Source: an uncultured Bacteroidota bacterium
Lineage (GTDB): Bacteria; Bacteroidota; Bacteroidia; Chitinophagales; Chitinophagaceae
Assembly (NCBI GenBank): GCA_903913355.1
Contig: CAIWKU010000480.1
Location: 1-17,040, forward strand
Length of the DNA: 17,040 nt
Direction: 5' to 3'
Position numbers and translations under genes: made by a program. This document shows positions 1-7,404 of the stretch, piece after piece. The stretch's first letter is position 1. The number at the start of each line of letters is the position of its first letter. The notes beneath the pieces were generated by a model. That model was not told where the DNA came from. It did not search any database and worked only from the letters and a program-made list of their open reading frames with translations.

Positions 1-323
1 CCATCTGGAACAGAATACACATTCCTTTTGCCTATTGACAATAAAATAGGAGCTATTGCTTCTAATTCGTCGTCAGTTTCTGTAAGCATGGATTCTTTGG
101 AAACCTTGTCCATGATTTGTCCGGCCAATCCTTCAAAATATCCGTCAGGAACGGAGAAAGCGGAATTGGACAGGGTTACCGGAACCAAAACTTCTGCTTT
201 TATTTCTTCAGCAAGCGTATCAAAATACCCGGCTGGAACCCGATAAGGATTGATTCTTACCGCTTCAGCCAGTAAAGGGCTGATGGGTAATAGTTCAACT
301 GATATTTCGCTTGCTTTTTGCAT
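1..323 (-). CDS. VPxGYF-repeat protein, probable sigma-factor partner (partial, 3' end outside window)
   Basis: The gene begins at ATG 323-321 and runs off the left edge; 107 complete codons are visible. The visible part is acidic, shows no signal peptide and carries one motif three times: PYRVPAGYFDTL at residues 26-37, AFSVPDGYFEGL at 55-66, and VYSVPDG at 102-108, cut by the window edge. The spacing is uneven (29 and 47 residues between equivalent aromatic residues), so these are dispersed motifs and not a strict tandem repeat. The gene starts 35 bases after the stop of the ECF sigma factor on the same strand, so the two are probably cotranscribed. From memory, proteins with this motif often follow sigma factors in Bacteroidota and have a membrane segment further on. 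An anti-sigma or sigma-accessory role is inferred from position only. I cannot name an established family, and the C-terminal part is not visible. Confidence 0.75.
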   Translation of the reverse strand, partial: MQKASEISVELLPISPLLAEAVRINPYRVPAGYFDTLAEEIKAEVLVPVTLSNSAFSVPDGYFEGLAGQIMDKVSKESMLTETDDELEAIAPILLSIGKRNVYSVPD

Positions 324-358
324 TTTCACTACTTATGACTGCTATTTATTTGCCAAGT

Positions 359-907
359 TTAATAATTTTTTAAGAATTCCTCGATTTTCTTGGCGGCATG
401 ATGGTAACTGGCTTTTAAAGCCCCTTCACTGGTATCCAAAATCCGGCTCATTTCCTGGTATGGCATTTCGTCATAATACCGCAAATTAAACACAACTCTC
501 TGTTTTTCAGGGAGTTGCTGTATTGCCACCTGTAATCTCCACTCCAATTTATTGGCATCAAATTCGGAATCTGCTTTTACTTTATTACTCAGACCACTGT
601 CCATTTCATCCTCCAGACTTACCACACTTCTCTTCTTTTCCTGCTCCAGAAATGTAAGGCATTCATTGGTAGCAATCCTGTATAACCAGGTATAGAGCTG
701 GCTGTCTTCTCTGAAATTATCCAAGCCCTTCCACACTTTTATAAACATATTTTGCAATACATCATTCGCATCATCATGGTTAACGACCATACGCCTAATA
801 TGCCAGTATAGCTTTTCCTGATATTTTTTGATAATGGCAGTAAAAGCACGCTCCTTTTGGGATGGGTCTCGAAACTGTAACAATAGTTCCTTGTCGTCAG
901 GATGCAT
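359..907 (-). CDS. ECF (group 4) RNA polymerase sigma-70 factor
   Basis: This is a 182-residue sigma factor of the usual ECF length and two-domain plan. Region 2 covers about residues 20-92: KYQEKLYWHIRRM, then DANDVLQNMFIKVWK (the conserved D-x-x-Q core-binding helix) and LYTWLYRIATNECL, the part that melts and reads the -10 element. An acidic linker at about 97-122 leads to region 4 at about 124-178, with LPEKQRVVFNLRYYDEMPYQEM and a helix-turn-helix around LDTSEGALKASYHHAAKKI. It should direct core RNA polymerase to a small set of promoters. The start ATG 907-905 gives MHPDD and fits homolog lengths. The gene downstream, 35 bases away, encodes a VPxGYF-repeat protein that may regulate it. 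The upstream region is shared with divergent ppc. A TATATTTA sequence about 20 bases before the start resembles the Bacteroidota -7 box. Its regulon cannot be told from here. Confidence 0.93.
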   Translation of the reverse strand: MHPDDKELLLQFRDPSQKERAFTAIIKKYQEKLYWHIRRMVVNHDDANDVLQNMFIKVWKGLDNFREDSQLYTWLYRIATNECLTFLEQEKKRSVVSLEDEMDSGLSNKVKADSEFDANKLEWRLQVAIQQLPEKQRVVFNLRYYDEMPYQEMSRILDTSEGALKASYHHAAKKIEEFLKNY

Positions 908-1006
908 GCATTGGAATTTTTATAAATATACCAAACCCCTTGTTAGCTAAATTGACTAATAAAGGTTTTCACAAATAAACTAAAAAAAAGTATCAAATAT
1001 ATTTTG

Positions 1007-1028
1007 TTTACTAACAATCATTAGTGAA
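1007..1028. repeat. Inverted repeat in the sigma/ppc divergent promoter region
   Basis: TTTACTAA (1007-1014) and TTAGTGAA (1021-1028) form arms matching at 7 of 8 positions, the eighth being a possible G-T pair, around the 6-base spacer CAATCA. It lies in the 201-base gap between the divergent sigma factor and ppc genes. A separate 8-base palindrome, TTAGCTAA, sits at 943-950. The spacing would suit a dimeric regulator, but no regulator is identified and chance is possible in AT-rich sequence. I see nothing else in the gap besides weak promoter-like AT tracts. Confidence 0.3.
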
Positions 1029-1108
1029 TCGTTGATCCCAGCTTATCCGAATGTATTGTTCTTTCCAAATAGCATAAATGAATTAACTTCAAAGCCAGCA
1101 AGCAGATT

Positions 1109-3694
1109 ATGTCATCATCTCAGTATATCAACAATTTCAGGCGGAATGTAACCGATAAATACACTATTTACAATAGCCTGTTTGGGGCTTTACCTTTTTC
1201 CGGCATTGCCAATGTAGGGGCATTATTACCCATTTTACTACAGGCATGTATAGATGGTTATACTGAGGGGAAAAATCCGATGCAAATCATTGATCATTTT
1301 TTTCAGCAACATACCAATGTAAAAACGGAAGCAGAAAAATTGGATCGCTTATTCAAATTTGCTCAGTACATAGAAAGACAGGTTGTGTTATTTGATGCGA
1401 TTGAAGATGCGGCTTTTACCACAGTAAATAATATTACCGGATCTGGAAGTTTACAAGCCCTGTATAATGAAGCTGTTTTTTCCGGTAAAACACAGTTGCT
1501 AAGAAGTAAATTGCGTAAATTCAAAATACGTGTAGTACTTACTGCACATCCTACACAATTCTATCCGGGATCTGTACTCGGCATTATTCATGATCTGAGC
1601 GAGGCGATTGCGAGAAATGATTTTCATACCATTAACCTGTATATTCAACAGTTAGGCATTACTCCGTTTTTTAATAAAAAACAACCTACCCCTTACGATG
1701 AAGCCGTTAACCTGATGTGGTATCTGGAAAATATCCTGTATCATTCAATAGGTAATATTTATAATTTTATTGAACGCGAGATTTTTAATAATGAATATGA
1801 CAGTGATAACCCTTTTATTGAATTAGGCTTTTGGCCGGGCGGCGACAGAGATGGAAACCCATTTGTAAATGCTGCCACCACTGTTAAAGTGGCTGAAGCT
1901 TTGCGAAGCGCCATCATTGTTTGTTATTACCGGGATATCCGCAAATTAAAACGGAGGCTCACTTTCACTGGAGTAGAAACGCTTGTGCAGGCTTTGGAGG
2001 AAGAATTATACGAAAATGTGTTCAGACCAGAAGAAGGAAAAAGAATTCGGAAAGATGGCCTGCTAGATCAACTAAGTGCAATCCGGTTGTTGGTGACTTC
2101 CCATCATCATTCATTGTATGTAAGCTGGATTGATAGTCTGATACATAAAGTGAAAATATTTGGAACCCATTTCGCATCTCTGGATATCAGGCAGGATAGC
2201 CGTATTCATACACAAGTGCTTTTACTGGCAGATAAAGAATTAAAAGAAAAATCTTTGCCGGGTATTTTACCGGATAATTACAGCAACTTTTCTCAGGATG
2301 AAAAAATAAATATTCTCTGTTCTCTGAATAATCCGCTTGATCCCGATCTATTTTCAGATAGCATTATAAAAGATACACTCCAGAGTATGTATGCAATACA
2401 TACTATTCAGCAAACCAATGGAGAAGCTGGCTGTCATAGATACATTATCAGTAATTGCCAGTCTGCTCTAAATGTTATGGAAGTGTATGCACTACTTCGC
2501 TTATGTGGATGGAAATCAGAAACACTAACTATTGATATCATTCCATTGTTTGAAACCATCGACGATCTGGCTGATGCGGAAAAGATCATGGAATATTTAT
2601 ACACCCTGCCTGTTTATAATCAACACTTGCAATTACGACAGCAGCAACAAACAATCATGCTTGGTTTCAGTGATGGTACTAAAGATGGTGGTTACCTGCA
2701 GGCCAACTGGAGTATCTATACCGCTAAAGAAAACCTGACTGCCATCTCCCGGAAATATAATATCAAAGCCAAATTTTTTGATGGCCGCGGCGGTCCTCCT
2801 TCTCGTGGGGGTGGCAAAACCAATAAATTCTACGCTTCACTCGGAAATAAAATAGAGAATGAGGAAATTCAGTTAACTGTTCAAGGGCAAACCATTACTT
2901 CCAATTTTGGAACGATCCAGTCTTCTCAATTTAACCTCGAACAATTATTGAGTGCCGGGATCAGCAATGAATTATTTGCAGATACCCGCATGCAACTGTC
3001 CCAACATGACAGGCACTTATTGGATGAATTAGGGAAACTAAGCTATGAGGCCTACCAGTCTTTCAAAATACACCCGCTTTTTCTCAGCTATCTCCAAGAG
3101 TTCAGTCCATTAGATTACTATAGCAAGAGTAATATTGCCAGCAGACCCGCAAAACGTGGCGGCGATGGCGGACTTCGATTTGAGGACCTTCGGGCCGTTC
3201 CCTTTGTAGGAAGCTGGAGTCAGTTAAAGCAAAACGTACCGGGTTATTTTGGAGTAGGCACTGCCTTACAACAAATGAAAGAAAAAGGTTTATGGGAAGA
3301 TGTAAAAGCCATGTTCCGGAATGTTCAATTCTTCCGTACATTAATTGATAACAGTATGATGAGTATGCTGAAATCCTCATTTTCTTTAACCCAATATATT
3401 AAGGACAACCCCCAATATGGACCGATCTGGGAATTAATCAAAAAAGAATTTGACCTTACAACGAGCCTGGTATTAGAGTTGTCAGATACAACCGAGTTGA
3501 TGCAGGATGATAAAACCGCAAGAGCGTCTATACAAATGCGCGACAAAATAGTATTGCCCCTTTTAACCATACAGCAATATGCACTGCACCAGATTCACCA
3601 ACAGGATATTTCTCCGGTATTAAAAGAAACTTATGAAAAATTAATTACCAGAAGCATGTTCGGTATTATTAATGCAGCCAGAAATTCGGCTTAG
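1109..3694 (+). CDS. ppc: Phosphoenolpyruvate carboxylase, Bacteroidota-type
   Basis: The protein has 861 residues, close to the bacterial PEPC norm. It should carboxylate phosphoenolpyruvate with bicarbonate to oxaloacetate, refilling the TCA cycle from the cytoplasm. Visible signatures in order are: LTAHPTQ at 144-150 with the catalytic His147; GFWPGGDRDGNP at 240-251; GFSDGTKDGGYLQANWSIY near 520-540; DGRGGPPSRGGGK at 558-570, the glycine-rich mobile loop; and SRPAKRGG beginning at 678 followed by LRAVPFVGSW. Several differ from textbook enzymes: FDGRGG replaces FHGRGG, VPFVGSW replaces IPWVFAW, and the C-terminus is RNSA where classical PEPCs end RNTG. I believe these mark the Bacteroidota subfamily and not decay, since the frame is intact and the catalytic histidine is kept. 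The start ATG gives MSSSQYINNF. The gene is transcribed divergently from the sigma factor and convergently with the glycosylase gene. Allosteric behaviour cannot be read from the sequence. Confidence 0.95.
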   Translation: MSSSQYINNFRRNVTDKYTIYNSLFGALPFSGIANVGALLPILLQACIDGYTEGKNPMQIIDHFFQQHTNVKTEAEKLDRLFKFAQYIERQVVLFDAIEDAAFTTVNNITGSGSLQALYNEAVFSGKTQLLRSKLRKFKIRVVLTAHPTQFYPGSVLGIIHDLSEAIARNDFHTINLYIQQLGITPFFNKKQPTPYDEAVNLMWYLENILYHSIGNIYNFIEREIFNNEYDSDNPFIELGFWPGGDRDGNPFVNAATTVKVAEALRSAIIVCYYRDIRKLKRRLTFTGVETLVQALEEELYENVFRPEEGKRIRKDGLLDQLSAIRLLVTSHHHSLYVSWIDSLIHKVKIFGTHFASLDIRQDSRIHTQVLLLADKELKEKSLPGILPDNYSNFSQDEKINILCSLNNPLDPDLFSDSIIKDTLQSMYAIHTIQQTNGEAGCHRYIISNCQSALNVMEVYALLRLCGWKSETLTIDIIPLFETIDDLADAEKIMEYLYTLPVYNQHLQLRQQQQTIMLGFSDGTKDGGYLQANWSIYTAKENLTAISRKYNIKAKFFDGRGGPPSRGGGKTNKFYASLGNKIENEEIQLTVQGQTITSNFGTIQSSQFNLEQLLSAGISNELFADTRMQLSQHDRHLLDELGKLSYEAYQSFKIHPLFLSYLQEFSPLDYYSKSNIASRPAKRGGDGGLRFEDLRAVPFVGSWSQLKQNVPGYFGVGTALQQMKEKGLWEDVKAMFRNVQFFRTLIDNSMMSMLKSSFSLTQYIKDNPQYGPIWELIKKEFDLTTSLVLELSDTTELMQDDKTARASIQMRDKIVLPLLTIQQYALHQIHQQDISPVLKETYEKLITRSMFGIINAARNSA

Positions 3695-3696
3695 TT

Positions 3697-3718
3697 CTGT
3701 TTTATCCTTAAAAAACAG
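3697..3718 (+). terminator. Short hairpin directly after ppc
   Basis: CTGTTTT (3697-3703) and AAAACAG (3712-3718) form a perfect 7-base stem with an 8-base loop, starting two bases after the ppc stop codon. It overlaps a 10-base palindrome, AACAGCTGTT (3714-3723), so alternative folds exist. No U-tract follows, so intrinsic termination is uncertain; it may instead protect the transcript's 3' end. Confidence 0.3.
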
Positions 3719-3740
3719 CTGTTACAAACAAGGAAACCAT

Positions 3741-3772
3741 AATACATAATAAGTCGGGCCTTGTTATGTATT
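3741..3772. terminator. Hairpin between convergent ppc and glycosylase genes
   Basis: AATACATAA (3741-3749) is the exact reverse complement of TTATGTATT (3764-3772). The pairing continues inward with one T-G pair and AAG/CTT, giving a 13-pair stem around a 6-base loop, TCGGGC. It sits between two converging genes, where a shared bidirectional terminator is expected. The right arm covers the last codons and stop of the minus-strand glycosylase gene (AAT ACA TAA). Neither side has a strong U-run, so the function is likely but not proven. Confidence 0.45.
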
Positions 3773-4369
3773 CGGAGTTTTGTCTTTCCATTTCCATAAA
3801 TGTAAACAGGCATATGTCCGATACGGGCTCCATTTATCAGACAATTTGAGCATTTTTTCTTTCAGTGATTTTTTATCTAGGTGCTCCAGTTTATATAATT
3901 TACTCATGGCCTGTTGAATACCCAGGTCATCAACAGCAAATACATCTTCCCGGCCAAGCGTAAACATTAGCAACATTTCTACTGACCATTTTCCTATACC
4001 CTTTATCTGCACAAGCAAATCTATAATCTCTTCATTACTCATAGCCAGTAATTTTTTATCTGTGATCTTATGCTCTATACAGAAAGCAGCTACATTATGA
4101 ACATAGTTCACTTTTGCATTGCTAAGTCCAATAGATCGAAGCAATTCAGCAGGAGTATCTAATACTTGTTGGGGCTTCGGCTCTTTCCCTTTATACAAAT
4201 CCAGAAAACGTTGAAAAATCACCCTAGCTACTTTTGTACTCAATTGCTGGCTGATAATGCTTGCCATCATTCGAACGGGAATATTTGGATGCAATTTTAA
4301 TTGATGCAAATCATTTCCAATCGTAATGGCCAGTTTTTTGTCCTTTTGCAAATGCTTTACATATTCCAT
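3764..4369 (-). CDS. DNA-3-methyladenine glycosylase, AlkA-like (HhH-GPD family)
   Basis: This 201-residue protein belongs to the helix-hairpin-helix GPD DNA glycosylases. It should excise alkylated purines such as 3-methyladenine and start base excision repair. The N-terminal part contains PVRMMASIISQQLSTKVA at 31-48, the conserved helix of AlkA-type enzymes. The helix-hairpin-helix lies at about 118-133 (QIKGIGKWSVEM), followed by FAVDDLGIQQ at 144-153, where an aspartate (D147 or D148) is the expected catalytic residue. The WSPYRTYACLHLWKW segment at 180-194 is typical of the family's C-terminus. It lacks the extra N-terminal domain of E. coli AlkA and the iron-sulfur cysteines of MutY and Nth, matching short AlkA2-like enzymes. 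It is divergent from mnmD with a 104-base gap and convergent with ppc. Substrate range cannot be told from the sequence. Confidence 0.9.
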   Translation of the reverse strand: MEYVKHLQKDKKLAITIGNDLHQLKLHPNIPVRMMASIISQQLSTKVARVIFQRFLDLYKGKEPKPQQVLDTPAELLRSIGLSNAKVNYVHNVAAFCIEHKITDKKLLAMSNEEIIDLLVQIKGIGKWSVEMLLMFTLGREDVFAVDDLGIQQAMSKLYKLEHLDKKSLKEKMLKLSDKWSPYRTYACLHLWKWKDKTPNT

Positions 4370-4422
4370 TCAGCCAAGTTAGGTAAAAGACGGTTTATCA
4401 TCTGTAAGCATAAAAGAAATCT

Positions 4423-4430
4423 TAGTTTTG
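4423..4430 (+). promoter_or_regulatory. Candidate -7 promoter box for mnmD
   Basis: TAGTTTTG matches the Bacteroidota -7 consensus TAnnTTTG at every fixed position, 43 bases upstream of the mnmD start and in the right orientation. I find no clear TTTG -33 element at the expected spacing. Such 8-mers also arise by chance in AT-rich DNA, so this is tentative. Confidence 0.35.
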
Positions 4431-4473
4431 TATACCCGTAATAAGTTAGCTACTAAAAGGAAAACGCGGAAAT

Positions 4474-5139
4474 ATGCGCAGAGAAATCGAATTAACCGCA
4501 GATGGATCTCATACCGTTTCCATACCTGAGTTACAGGTAACTTATCATAGTAAACATGGTGCAATCCAGGAGAGTATGCAGGTATTTATTAATCCAGGAT
4601 TATCTATATTACTTTCAGCAAAACCAACAGAAACCATTTGTGTTCTTGAAATAGGATTCGGTACCGGCCTTAACGCATTACTCAGCTGGCAGGCTGCCAG
4701 TCAATACAACACCCCGGTTCATCTTACCAGCCTCGAACCCTTTCCCCTATCAGATGCTGAAATCAATTCCTTAAACTATGGAACTCTGTTATCAATGGGG
4801 CCACAGTTTACACAAATACATACATGCCCATGGGAAAAAGAAAATGCTTTAAGTACTGTATTTACCCTTGAGAAAAAAAAGATCTCCTTACTCGATTTTA
4901 CAGAAGCCGGGGTATTCCATTGCGTCTATTTTGATGCTTTTGCCCCATCTGTACAACCAGAGTTATGGACAAAACCTGTTTTCGAAAAACTATTCTCTGT
5001 ATTATTACCCGGGGGCATGCTGCTTACCTATTGCAGCAAATCCAGTGTAAGACATGATATGACCGCAGCAGGATTTTTGGTTACCAAAATACCCGGCCCA
5101 AGAGGTAAAAGAGAAATGGTTAGGGCAGAAAAAAGATGA
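4474..5139 (+). CDS. mnmD: tRNA U34 (mnm5s2U) methyltransferase MnmD
   Basis: This 221-residue SAM-dependent methyltransferase should catalyse the last step of 5-methylaminomethyl-2-thiouridine formation at the wobble position of certain tRNAs, improving decoding. The SAM-binding motif I is LEIGFGTGLNA at 58-68. LTSLEPFPLS at 84-93 follows, then FDAFAPSVQPELW at 153-165, YCSKSSVRHDM at 186-196 and PGPRGKREMVRA at 207-218, a pattern characteristic of the DUF752/Methyltransf_30 family. It lacks the C-terminal FAD-dependent oxidoreductase half of E. coli MnmC, so it is the single-function form known from Aquifex. Such forms receive mnm-ready tRNA from MnmEG directly or by a separate oxidase; none of those partners is in this window. 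The start ATG gives MRREIELTADGSHT, a usual N-terminus for the family. The gene is divergent from the glycosylase and is followed by a DUF4440-like gene after 127 bases. Confidence 0.92.
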   Translation: MRREIELTADGSHTVSIPELQVTYHSKHGAIQESMQVFINPGLSILLSAKPTETICVLEIGFGTGLNALLSWQAASQYNTPVHLTSLEPFPLSDAEINSLNYGTLLSMGPQFTQIHTCPWEKENALSTVFTLEKKKISLLDFTEAGVFHCVYFDAFAPSVQPELWTKPVFEKLFSVLLPGGMLLTYCSKSSVRHDMTAAGFLVTKIPGPRGKREMVRAEKR

Positions 5140-5266
5140 AGCTTACTAATATAGTTACTAATAAACGCCATATACACGAGCGGGTAAGTCTGCAATTTGG
5201 AAAATAATACCCTGGAAAAAATTAAGCAGAGAAATTTTAAGTAGCTTAACAGCTTCAAATTGCTCT

Positions 5267-5686
5267 ATGAGATACTTAATCAGTTTTTTTGTTCTTCTCT
5301 CTTTCTCTGCCAATGCCCAGAATAAAGATGAACAGGCAATCCGAAAAATCCTGGCTCATCAGATTACCGAATGGAATAAAGGGAATATCGACGGATTCAT
5401 GAAAGGTTACTGGGAAAATGACAGCCTTTTATTTTTAGGGAAATCAGGGCCAAAATACGGATATACCAATACTCTTTCCAACTATAAAAAAAACTATCCG
5501 GATACTACCGTAATGGGAAAACTGTCTTTTGAAGTACTAAAAGTCCAGCCTTTGTCTCCAGACACCTACTTTGTTGTAGGCAAATTTATGCTTCAAAGAA
5601 CCATTGGAAACCTTAGTGGATATTATACTTTATTATTTAAAAGGATAAAAGGGGAATGGGTAATTGTGGTTGACCATAGCAGTTAA
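5267..5686 (+). CDS. Secreted DUF4440/SnoaL-like (NTF2-fold) protein
   Basis: The protein has 139 residues. A signal peptide covers residues 1-17 (MRYLISFFVLLSFSANA), with likely cleavage before QNKDE. The mature part begins with DEQAIRKILAHQITEWNKGNIDGFMKGYW, an N-terminal helix and hinge typical of SnoaL/DUF4440 domains. Strands ending in LSGYYTLLFKRIKGEWVIVVDHSS fit the cone-shaped NTF2-like fold. This fold hosts enzymes and small-ligand binders, and nothing here fixes a reaction. I expect an exported protein in the periplasm. It lies 127 bases after mnmD and 57 bases before the SPFH gene on the same strand and may share a transcript with the latter. I see no frame damage; the length is usual for a single domain. 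Confidence 0.82.
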   Translation: MRYLISFFVLLSFSANAQNKDEQAIRKILAHQITEWNKGNIDGFMKGYWENDSLLFLGKSGPKYGYTNTLSNYKKNYPDTTVMGKLSFEVLKVQPLSPDTYFVVGKFMLQRTIGNLSGYYTLLFKRIKGEWVIVVDHSS

Positions 5687-5743
5687 TGTAATATTTTAGA
5701 ATTTACTGCGACTAATACTTGAAACAATCTAAATCTATATACA

Positions 5744-6649
5744 ATGGCACTTATTATATTTGGTTTAATCCTGGTTATTGCCGGGATCATTTTAAGAACA
5801 CAAAGAGAAGACCTGCATAAAGTTGCTACCGGTCTTCGTTTTGCCGGTCTGGCACTTGGCTTAATAGGCTTTTTGACCTCCTGTATCAAGCAGATTGATG
5901 CCGGGCAAATTGGCGTAAAATCTCTTTTTGGTAAAGTAGACGATGAGGTACTTACCAGTGGCTTGAATTTTGTAAACCCGCTGGTTGATGTAAAGATCGT
6001 TGATACCAAAACCCAGAACTATACCATGAGTGGCGTGCATGACGAGGGTGATAAAGCGGGCGATGATGCCATACGTGTACTAACAGCTGATGGACTGGAA
6101 GTAGTCATTGACCTTACCGTATTATATCGGGTGATTGCAACAGAAGCACCGAGAATTGTCAAGGAAACCGGTATGGATTATCGCGATAAAATCGTTCGCC
6201 CCTTAACCCGTACTAAAATCAGGGATAACTCGGTTTATTTTACTGCTATTGACCTGTATTCAACCAAACGAGATCTTTTTCAAGGAAGGATTTTTAAAAG
6301 TATTGAAGAAGATTTCAAAAAAAGAGGTTTGGTGCTTGAGCAATTGTTGGTTAGAAATATTACCCTTCCGACTACGGTAAAAAGTTCTATCGAAGAAAAG
6401 ATCAAAGCAGAACAAGATGCACAAAAAATGGAATTCGTATTACAGAAAGAAAAACAGGAAGCGGAAAGAAAAAGAGTAGAAGCCCAGGGTATTGCTGATT
6501 ATCAAAAAATCATTAGTTCAGGACTTGGCGATAAACAATTACAATATGAACAAATTCAGGTAATGAAAGGGTTGATCACTTCACCCAATGCCAAAGTAAT
6601 TATTATGGGTGGCGGAAAAACACCGGTAATACTGGATGGGAAAAATTAA
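5744..6649 (+). CDS. SPFH/Band 7 (prohibitin-like) membrane protein
   Basis: The 301-residue protein has two hydrophobic segments near the N-terminus, at about 2-18 and 31-47. An SPFH/Band 7 domain spans about 50-225: QIDAGQIGVKSLFGKV, GLNFVNPLVDVKIVDTKTQ, then TADGLEVVIDLTVLYRV and YFTAIDLYSTKR. A charged helical stretch at 215-260 (IKAEQDAQKMEFVLQKEKQEAERKR) predicts a coiled coil for ring-like oligomers, as in prohibitins and HflK/C. Such proteins organise membrane microdomains and often restrain membrane proteases such as FtsH. No nfeD or protease gene is adjacent, so this looks like the prohibitin-type single-gene form. The tail NAKVIIMGGGKTPVILDGKN is short and hydrophilic. It is preceded by the DUF4440-like gene and followed within 10 bases by a strong terminator. 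The exact partner is unknown. Confidence 0.9.
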   Translation: MALIIFGLILVIAGIILRTQREDLHKVATGLRFAGLALGLIGFLTSCIKQIDAGQIGVKSLFGKVDDEVLTSGLNFVNPLVDVKIVDTKTQNYTMSGVHDEGDKAGDDAIRVLTADGLEVVIDLTVLYRVIATEAPRIVKETGMDYRDKIVRPLTRTKIRDNSVYFTAIDLYSTKRDLFQGRIFKSIEEDFKKRGLVLEQLLVRNITLPTTVKSSIEEKIKAEQDAQKMEFVLQKEKQEAERKRVEAQGIADYQKIISSGLGDKQLQYEQIQVMKGLITSPNAKVIIMGGGKTPVILDGKN

Positions 6650-6658
6650 TACCCCACT

Positions 6659-6700
6659 AAAAAACTGCGTCTTTCCAATAATGAAATTTCGCAGTTTTTT
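6659..6700. terminator. Bidirectional intrinsic terminator
   Basis: AAAAAACTGCG (6659-6669) is the exact reverse complement of CGCAGTTTTTT (6690-6700), an 11-base stem with a 20-base loop that can pair further (TTTC/GAAA). The A and T runs at the outer ends supply a U-tract on either strand. It lies between the convergent SPFH and VanZ-like genes and should end transcripts from both. Confidence 0.88.
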
Positions 6701-6704
6701 ACTT

Positions 6705-7112
6705 CTATTCCATTGAAGAAATTTTTAACGTTCTGGCTGTCATTAATCTTGCAAAAACCAGATACCCTATACAAACACCTGCCACAGAAGCCAGAATATC
6801 CAGGTAATCAAAGGTTCTTCCAAAAAATGGGATTAATTGCAGGTATTCATTCATAATCACCAGCAATAATCCAAAAAAACAGGTAATGGCAAGGTCCTTT
6901 ATTGTCTGTAAATGAAAAAATCTTTGAAAAAGCCAGCAGGCCCCAAAGGGAAGTAGAAAAGAACCGATCAGGTTGGGTGCAAAGCCCACAAATGGTTTCA
7001 TAGAAGGAGGAATATGTACAAATGGGCGTATAATAAACTTAATCGCCCATATTAACAGCGTACCCGCAATCACAGTCCATTTCGAAATTTTCTTTAGCCG
7101 CATACATCCCAA
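6705..7112 (-). CDS. VanZ-like integral membrane protein
   Basis: This 135-residue protein has about four predicted membrane segments, at roughly 12-33, 44-65, 71-88 and 103-122. The best clue is NEYLQLIPFFGRTFDYLDILASVAGVCIGYLVF-like spacing at 88-120: an N-E-x-x-Q motif, then G-R-x-F-D-x-x-D-I, then small glycine-rich helix residues. This is the conserved pattern of VanZ-like proteins. VanZ gives low-level teicoplanin resistance in enterococci, but most relatives have no known function, so no resistance should be inferred. The start at 7112 gives MGCMRLKK; an alternative ATG three codons later is equally possible. It is 61 bases downstream of a 76-residue membrane protein on the same strand and could be cotranscribed with it. 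Confidence 0.65.
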   Translation of the reverse strand: MGCMRLKKISKWTVIAGTLLIWAIKFIIRPFVHIPPSMKPFVGFAPNLIGSFLLPFGACWLFQRFFHLQTIKDLAITCFFGLLLVIMNEYLQLIPFFGRTFDYLDILASVAGVCIGYLVFARLMTARTLKISSME

Positions 7113-7173
7113 AATTTCAGTATTGAAAGTAAAAGTCAGTCAAAAGAAATTATCTAAAAAAACTCATACCATC

Positions 7174-7404
7174 CTATTCATCGAAATTGATCGGCTTGCT
7201 CCAGATTTTAATAATCCGCCAAAGGAATAAGGACAGGCTCAGTACAAACCAAATATAGAAAATTATATTCCCGGTGGTAATATGCTCATGAATAAAACCA
7301 TAATCAAACATGATACCTGCCGTAGTATTGATACCCATCCATAGCAAGGCCAGTGAAATAGTGTTGATGATTCGGATAAGATATTCCCTGATACCTGGTT
7401 CCAC
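7174..7404 (-). CDS. Small two-helix membrane protein of unknown function (GTG start)
   Basis: The 76-residue protein has two hydrophobic helices, at about 13-33 (INTISLALLWMGINTTAGIM) and 45-66 (GNIIFYIWFVLSLSLFLWRI), joined by a short loop rich in F, H and E (FDYGFIHEH). The tail is basic, then acidic (IKIWSKPINFDE). The start codon is GTG at 7404-7402: the frame upstream reaches a stop with no ATG, and the next internal Met (residue 23) would destroy the first helix. I recall similar short proteins in Bacteroidota but know of no function. It lies between the M23 peptidase gene (118 bases upstream) and the VanZ-like gene (61 bases downstream), all on the minus strand. Its completeness and helix pattern make it a convincing gene. 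Confidence 0.72.
   Translation of the reverse strand: MEPGIREYLIRIINTISLALLWMGINTTAGIMFDYGFIHEHITTGNIIFYIWFVLSLSLFLWRIIKIWSKPINFDE

Noticed and set aside
250..489. Plus-strand open frame of 79 codons
   Set aside because: It lies antisense to the GYF-repeat and sigma genes, and its translation shows no domain or plausible start context.
3102..3570. Two antisense open frames within ppc
   Set aside because: They are shadows of a strongly conserved coding sequence on the other strand.
5143..5163. Direct repeat TTACTAATA twice with a 12-base period
   Set aside because: It is short and AT-rich between mnmD and the next gene; chance is a sufficient explanation.
5744..5890. Lipobox-like LTSC at residues 44-47 of the SPFH protein
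   Set aside because: It follows a second membrane segment well inside the protein and not a leading signal peptide, so lipoprotein processing is unlikely.
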